DNA of 64,000 nucleotides, taken from Hygrophila difformis. Taxonomy: Eukaryota; Streptophyta; Magnoliopsida; Lamiales; Acanthaceae. The stretch is from contig JAOANR010000011.1 of NCBI GenBank assembly GCA_030278955.1, positions 45,743,417-45,807,416 of the forward strand, read 5' to 3'. Below are positions 57,880-64,000 of this stretch, one piece after another. Every line of letters starts with the position of its first letter. Within the stretch, counting starts at the first letter, position 1. A program made the position numbers and the translations under genes. A model generated the notes under the pieces. It saw only the letters and a list, made by a program, of their open reading frames with translations, was not told where the DNA came from and ran no database searches.

Positions 57880-60666
57880 ATGGCGGATAGGTCCGGTAAA
57901 ACGTCAACTTCAGATTCGAAGCCGTTGGTGACATCGTCATCACGGACGATGGTTTCAAATGCCAAATTTGACATCGAAAAATTCGACGATACCAATAATT
58001 TTTGTATGTGGCAGTGTGAGGTGTTGGACATCTTGTACCAGCAGGAGCTGGATGGGGCACTTGAAGAAACCAAACCAGATGGTGTTGATGATAAAGACTG
58101 GACGAGGATCAACCGTCTTGCATGTGGTACAATTCGGCTATGTCTCTTAAAGGAGCAGAAGTATCCGCTTATGAGAGAGACGATGGCGCACTGACTGTGG
58201 AAAGAACTAGAGGATAAATTTATGAAAAAGAGCACGAAGAACAAGCTCTACATGAAGACGAAGCTGTATCGATTCCAGTATTTGCCCGGTACCACGATGA
58301 ATGAACACATAACAAGATTCGATTCTTTGGTCACCGATTTATTGAATCTCGACGAGAAGATAGATGACGTTGACAAGGCGCTGATACTGTTAGCTTCGCT
58401 CCCGGATGAATACGAGCATATAATTGTTAGTATGCTGACTGGAAAGGAAACAATTTCCTTTAAAGAAGTTACCACTGCCTTATATTCTAACGAGATCAAG
58501 AAGAATGATAAGTTAGAACACATGAGTTCGACTGGTGAAGCCCATACCGTTCGGGGCCGTAGCCACAAGTACAAGCCGGACAGAAGAGGCAGATCCCAGT
58601 CAAGAGGCAGAGTGTCAAAAGACGAATGTATCTTTTGTCATAAGAAAGAACATTGGAAGAAAGATTGTCCTAAGCTGCAAAAGAAAAAGGGTAAAGTGGT
58701 AGCAGAGGCTTGTGTTGCTGATAGTGATGAGACAGAGTATTCTTTAGCTTGTGTCTCATTGGTAACGTGCACTGACGACTGGTTGCTAGACTCGTGATGC
58801 TCATTCCACATGTGCTACAGGAAGGAGTGGTTTGTCAACTTTGAAAGTGTTGACGGTGGAGTTGTCTACCTAGCCAACGACGGACCTTGCCAGATAGCTG
58901 GAGTTGGCTCAGTATATATGAAGAACCACGATGGAACAACCAAGGTGCTGACGGAAGTCCGGTACATACCGCAATTTGCCAAGAATCTCATATCCGTGGG
59001 ACTCTTGGAAGCTAAAGGCCACTCCATCAGCATTCAGAATGGGATTATGAAAGTGATCTCGGGAGCACTTATCGTCATGAAAGGTATAAGGAAAAATAAC
59101 TTATACCACTTCCAGGGTAATACAGTGGTTGGCATTGCAGCAGCAGTATCAGAAGTAGACAAGGAAGAGAAGATGACCAAGCTATGGCATATGAGGCTTG
59201 GGCATGCTGGGGAAAAATCCTTGCAGACTCTGGCAAAGCAAGGATTATTAAAGGGTGCAAAGACTTGCAAACTTGAATTTTGCGAGCAGTGTGTTCTGGG
59301 AAAGTAAACGGGGGTGAAGTTCGGAACAACAATCCATAACACTAAAGGCATTATGGATTACATTCACTCAGATGTGCGGGGACCTACCAAGACGGCTTCT
59401 CTGGGAGGAAACCACTATTTTGTAACGATTGTTGATGACTTTTCCCGGAGAGTATGGGTGTATCCCATGCGAACAAAAGATGAAGCATTCGGGAAATTTC
59501 TCGCTTGGAAGAAAATGATGGAGAACCAGACGGGGAGAAAGATTAAAGTGCTTCGATCTGATAATGGCACAGAATATCGAAATGACCCTTTTTTCGATTT
59601 GTGCAAGAAGGAAGGTATTTCCCGACATTTCACTGTGCGGGACACGCCACAACAGAATGGGGTGGCTGAACGGATGAACCGAACCTTGTTGGATAAAGTT
59701 CGGGTTATGTTGTCCAATGCTAATTTGGGCAAGCAGTTCTGGGCTGAAGCGGTGACCTATGCGAGCCATCTAATCAATCGACTACCATCAACTGCACTTA
59801 AAGGCAAGACACCTTTGGAGGCATGGTTTGGCAAACCTGCAAATGATTATGATTCTTTACGTGTGTTCGGTTCCGCTGCATATTATCACGTGAAAGAATC
59901 AAAGCTGGATCCGAGGGCGAGAAAAGCTGTTTTCGTAGGGATATCTTCTGGAGTAAAAGGATATCGCCTATGGTGCCCGGAGATGAAAAAGGTGATCTTT
60001 AGCAGGGATGTTACGTTCAACGAATCAATAATGTTGAATAAGGTAACCAAGCAGCAGACGGATAGTACTCCTCAGCAGGTGGAGCATTATCCTCAACAGG
60101 TGGAGTTTCAGACATCTACTACCAGAGAGGTAGATGGTCAACCAGTAGAAGACAATGGTCCAAGTACCGAAGAAGAGCCTAGAGAAAGTGAGGTTTTAAC
60201 CCAAGAACCTCAGGAGCAACAAGATTTACCAATTGCAATGAGGAGGCCAAGAAGAGAAATTAGGAGACCTGCTCGATTCGAAAGTATGTTGGCCTATGCA
60301 CTTCCTGTTATTGAAGAAGGTATACCACAAACTTTTCTTGATGCAAGAATTAGTCCGGAAAAAGAAAAGTGGAAGAAAGCCATGGACGAGAAAATGCATT
60401 CCCTTGAAGCAAATCACACGTGGAAGCTAGCTAAACTGCCAAAGGGAAAGAAGGCAACTGGTTGCAAGTGGGTCTATGCTCAGAAAGAAGGATTTCCAGA
60501 AAAGAATGACGTTCGCTACAAGGCAAGATTGGTAGCGAATGGCTATGCTCAAAAGGAGGGAGTTGATTACAATGAGGTATTTTCTCCTGTTGTAAAAGAT
60601 TCCTCTATTCGTATTTTATTGGCCTTGGTAGTGCAGCTTGATTCTTATAAGCACATTCAAACATGA
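57880..60666 (+). pseudogene. Gag-pol of the truncated copia, with stops
   Basis: One frame in four segments. Gag 57880-58194 stops at TGA and continues 58222-58797 with a CCHC knuckle (CIFCHKKEHWKKDC). A TGA then replaces the Gly codon of the protease DSG motif. 58810-59307 holds the rest of protease and the integrase zinc-binding part, ending in a TAA where Gln is usual. 59314-60666 covers integrase (DTPQQNGVAERMNRTL) and the first part of RT (ARLVANGYAQKEGVDYNEVF). No RT catalytic box remains. It cannot be active. Confidence 0.88.
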
Positions 60667-60667
60667 A

Positions 60668-61772
60668 CTCATGAGTGTGACCATTCTCTGTTAAAGCATA
60701 AAGCTACATTTTGATCATCAAATTTAGAGTCAATTAATTAAGAGATGATGTACTATAGAAATAAGAACTAAGAGACATATAAAGGCTCATCCACATAGCT
60801 AGGTAGAGATGATATCCAATTCCATACAAATTCATGCCAGGCTTTGTTTTTGGGTTGATTCTGTATATACGTACTTTGTCAATGATGAATTGCATCTGTG
60901 GCGTTATCTAAACACAAAACACTGTGTTTCACTGTTTTGCCTGTTTTTATCAAACCTGATTTTATTGTTTTTCAAATTTATCATCTTCAGTTCTTCACAT
61001 TATTTTGTGGAAGTACTATATTTCTTTCTCTATCTCTCTAGCGATATTTGTTTCTATTCAGGAATTAAATAATCTAGTAATTGTACTAGTCAAATGTGCA
61101 TTTAGACCAAAATGTGCAGTACTGTGTTTATTATATTTTCAAATAAAATAATTTTCATATTGAATATTTTTATTAATCTATAAGGTAATTATGCACACAT
61201 GTAGGGATGTGCCTTATTTACTCAGTACTTAATTACATGTAGTATTACACAGCTGCTTGTCAAGGCATGTTTGAACGAGGGTGATTAGAAAAAAATTCGT
61301 AGCCAATTCTCATCTTGAATAATTGAAGAAAAGAGGAAGAGAGAAATTAAATTGATTAATTTCAAAGAAACAAGAAGAAAGAGCTTAGAAGGTGAGTTGC
61401 CGAATATGAGTATGAGTGTGAGCACAGTTACAAGCAGCAAAGAGTCCTTTATAACATAGCATATATTTCAAGGAAAATATGTAAAATTTAATGGCAACGG
61501 CATCATCCACCAGAAACAAGATGATAAACGCTAATAATCTAGTAGTAGTAAGTAAGACACTGCATTGTAATATTGTATACAACCCGTCGAAGAGTCTTGC
61601 ACATACATACATCACATAAAACTACTGTTCCATCACATATAACATTTCTCTCATCACATACACATACTAATATTCTTCCCGAACATTTCCCCCATCAGAT
61701 ATATGGAGTCTGAACACAGCACATATACACGAAAGGCAAAGCAAAAGAGAAAATTACTTACACTCGGCATTG
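60668..61772. other. Gene-free stretch
   Basis: AT-rich sequence; I see no gene or clear repeat. It lies between the truncated copia and receptor copy E and probably includes the 3-prime UTR of copy E near 61700. Confidence 0.4.
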
Positions 61773-64000
61773 TTATTGAAAGCTGCTATCAGTATTTTCG
61801 TCAATGAAATCTCCAGTGGTATTCCGGAACCGTTCCCAATTGTATGAAGCTGCTTCTTTTACTTTTTCCTCCAGCAAAGAATCTTCCCCAAGCAACATCT
61901 TGAGCACCGACGACATCTCTGGTCGATCCGAAGAAGAAAGTTGAGTGCATAGAAGACTGACTTGGATGCATCTTATTGTTTCATCAGCCGAGTATATCAT
62001 ACCATCAGACTCGAAAAAAAAGTCTATTGCCCGCCATTCATTCCATAACTCCCATGCCTGTAGGACATAAACCATATTATTACAATGTAACCATAATGTG
62101 AATTGTGAAGAGAACTCAGCATGCTGGAAACTGGTATCTCTTAATTCATATATATGCAGGTGTGTTCCTACTTGCAAGCTGGTTCTTTTACTAAATCGTG
62201 AATTTCATCTACTTCATGTGCATGTGCAATTATGGTTCAAAAATAGCAGAAGGGAATGTAAAGGAGGCAGCGAAGTTATCGTAATACACACCACTTGTTT
62301 AAGACTCTAGTTAAAATACGATTTCTTCATCCATTCAAGTTTCTAGATACTTACTTGTTCAAAGAAGGTTCTCCCATAGTCAAATCTTCCATTTGCATTG
62401 TGTCTCCGGTCACTCAAAATCTCTATGACTAAAATTCCGAAGGAATATACATCAACCTTAGTAGAAAGCTTTGAAGTCAAAAGATACTCTGGGTCCCTAT
62501 AACCACTGCAAGCACAAATAACAGAATTGCATGTTAGAAGGCTTAACGTCCAAGATTAAATAGTATAGGATTCATCTCATTGTCCAACAAAATGTTGCTG
62601 GGTTTGATATATCTTTGTCAGTACTTACACGGGGCTAGTCACTATGGTTGAATATATAGTGTCAATTTGATTCAGAAGAGTACCCATAAGGCCAAAGCCT
62701 GAAAGTTTAGGATTCATATCATTGTCCAACAAAATGTTGCTGGGATTGATATCTTTGTGAATCAGTGTCAGCCCTGAATTTTGATGAAGATGAGCAACTG
62801 CTTTAGCAATCCCCATAATGATTTTGAACCGCTGCGGCCATTGAAGTCGATGACGTCGTTCATCTTCATACATGTAGCAGTTTATCATGTTACAAAGGAC
62901 AATGAAAAAGATATAGGTACTGCCTTCATTTCCAAATTGAGATACGGAAAAGGAAGAAGAGATTACATACCAAATAAGAAGGTATCTAAACTTCCATTTT
63001 CCATGAATTCATACAGAATCATTCCTTGTTCCTTATCATTGATGGAATATCCTAATAGTTTAATGATGTTTGGATGATGGAGACGGTGGGCCAAACAAAT
63101 CTCAGTTTTGAACTTCTCGAGCCGCGAGATGTTTTTAATTGCTACTCTCTGTCCTGAAGGTAACACAGCCTGTATGAAGCTCCAGTGATCCGTTAGTAAG
63201 GTGATTAAAACAGTAAAAGAATATATACCCATGAATATTTAGAAAACTTTCTTGGAAAAGTCACCTCATAGACAGAGCCGTATTTACCATCTCCAATCTT
63301 ATTTGAAGAAGAGAAATTATTTGTAGCAGTTGAAATTGTGGCCAAATTATACCTTGGCAAGTTTATTTCCTCACCAAAAAAATCTGCAAAAGAAAATTCA
63401 TCGTATAAAGTTCATATGATATCTGCATAAATTGTTCATGGGTTTAATCTGATGAATACATACCCATATCTGATAATTGTGGTGGTGATTCTTGTGATAA
63501 TTTTGGTTTCCTCCAAAATGTCCAAGGCCATAATTTCTTTTTTGATTTTTGTTTTTTCCCCCTTTTTTTTCCAGCCGTATAGCCATTGTTGTTCATTTCA
63601 ACGTTTGGTGGTTTTGTCAAAGGAGACGGAGGTGCCTCTGCAGCTAAGGAGGCCTCTTTTCGTTGTTCACTGCTAGATGATGCAATATTCCCCTCGTCTG
63701 ACGGGCAGGCTTGAGTAGCCGCTGCAGTATTCACTGTCTCATTTGGTACAGCAACTTTCGGGCTGTCCTGTTGCTCAAGCGCAACCTCCAGTTGCAGCAC
63801 GACTTGAGCCATTGTAGGCCGTTCTTTTGGATCATCATGCAAGCATCTTTCAGCAACTCCAACAAATGCCTTCAAGCTATGTGGTGAGACTTCCTCTCTC
63901 AGTTTTGGAGCTATGATACCCTCAATCTCACCCATACTAATTTTATTTCGAGCCCACTTGTGTAGATAGTAAGCATCCTCTCCAAGCATTGGTTCCACTG
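61773..64000 (-). CDS. Tandem-kinase malectin-like receptor, 3-prime part (copy E, runs off right edge)
   Basis: Exons are (beyond 64000)-63464, 63383-63265, 63169-62971, 62863-62629, 62505-62355 and 62057-61773, with GT-AG borders and the same phases as copy B. Exon 1 covers the end of kinase 1 (MAQVVLQLEVALEQQ) and the linker with KKLWPWTFW. Kinase 2 has a better glycine loop (IGDGKYGSVY) and keeps VAIK, but the HRD box reads HKDINPSN and DFG reads GFG. No frameshift is seen. Intron 4 contains a short extra copy of part of exon 4 (about 62568-62620). The receptor half lies outside the window. Confidence 0.83.

Larger units (their letters stand above)
57313..60667 (+). mobile_element. Truncated TNT1-like Ty1-copia retrotransposon
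   Basis: The 5-prime LTR begins TGTTAGGTGG at 57313, with a TATA-like TATAAATA near 57412. The primer-binding site TGGTATCAGAGCC lies at 57758-57770. Coding sequence runs from 57880 through gag, protease, integrase and the start of RT, then breaks off near 60650. The rest of pol and the 3-prime LTR are missing, so no target duplication can be shown. Confidence 0.88.

Noticed and set aside
1..64000. CRISPR arrays, operons or bacterial features
   Set aside because: The window is plant nuclear DNA with spliced genes and eukaryotic transposons; no such arrays are seen.

Overview
This window looks like nuclear DNA from a eudicot plant, probably an asterid such as a member of the mint order. The order-level guess is inference, made mainly from gene style and the transposon types. 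The DNA is AT-rich, the genes have GT-AG introns, and transposons of nearly every plant class are nested in one another.

The host genes form one receptor-kinase cluster, all on the minus strand. There are five copies or remnants: F (284-718, remnant), A (2737-6967), B (21406-25468), D (51951-57312, broken) and E (61773 to beyond the right edge). The best copy, B, can be followed through six exons with every junction GT-AG and in phase. It gives a predicted protein of 1189 residues: signal peptide, malectin-like ectodomain, transmembrane helix, a complete CrRLK1L (FERONIA-type) kinase, a basic and Trp-rich linker, and then a second kinase-like domain. The second domain has the sequence and exon pattern of the DUF26/S-domain (DLSV) receptor-kinase group. 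It has lost the DFG aspartate in every copy where that site is visible, so it is probably a pseudokinase. Exon lengths in A, B and E differ only by multiples of three, apart from one 4-base duplication in A. This receptor kinase plus pseudokinase is the most interesting system in the window.

Two paralogous secreted cysteine-rich peptide genes (9369-9620 and 20719-20946) lie between receptors A and B. They share an upstream sequence block. A small four-helix membrane protein may be encoded at 32319-32867.

The rest is mostly mobile DNA. There are two young Ty1-copia elements of the Sirevirus kind with target duplications. One at 11079-19575 (minus) has a broken pol. One at 40506-50304 (plus) has intact gag-pol and an intact extra ORF. 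A truncated TNT1-like copia lies at 57313-60667. A Helitron of about 6.3 kb (32932-39216) carries a degraded intron-containing fragment of the ribosomal protein gene RPS5 and other exon-like pieces. Two related Helitrons in tandem interrupt receptor copy D, and another (about 29262-31535, minus) is itself interrupted by a CACTA element with a perfect 3-base target duplication. There are also Harbinger-like elements, a hAT remnant, a retrocopy with a 19-base duplication, a LINE fragment and at least eight Stowaway-like MITEs of one family. In several places the order of insertion can be read directly.
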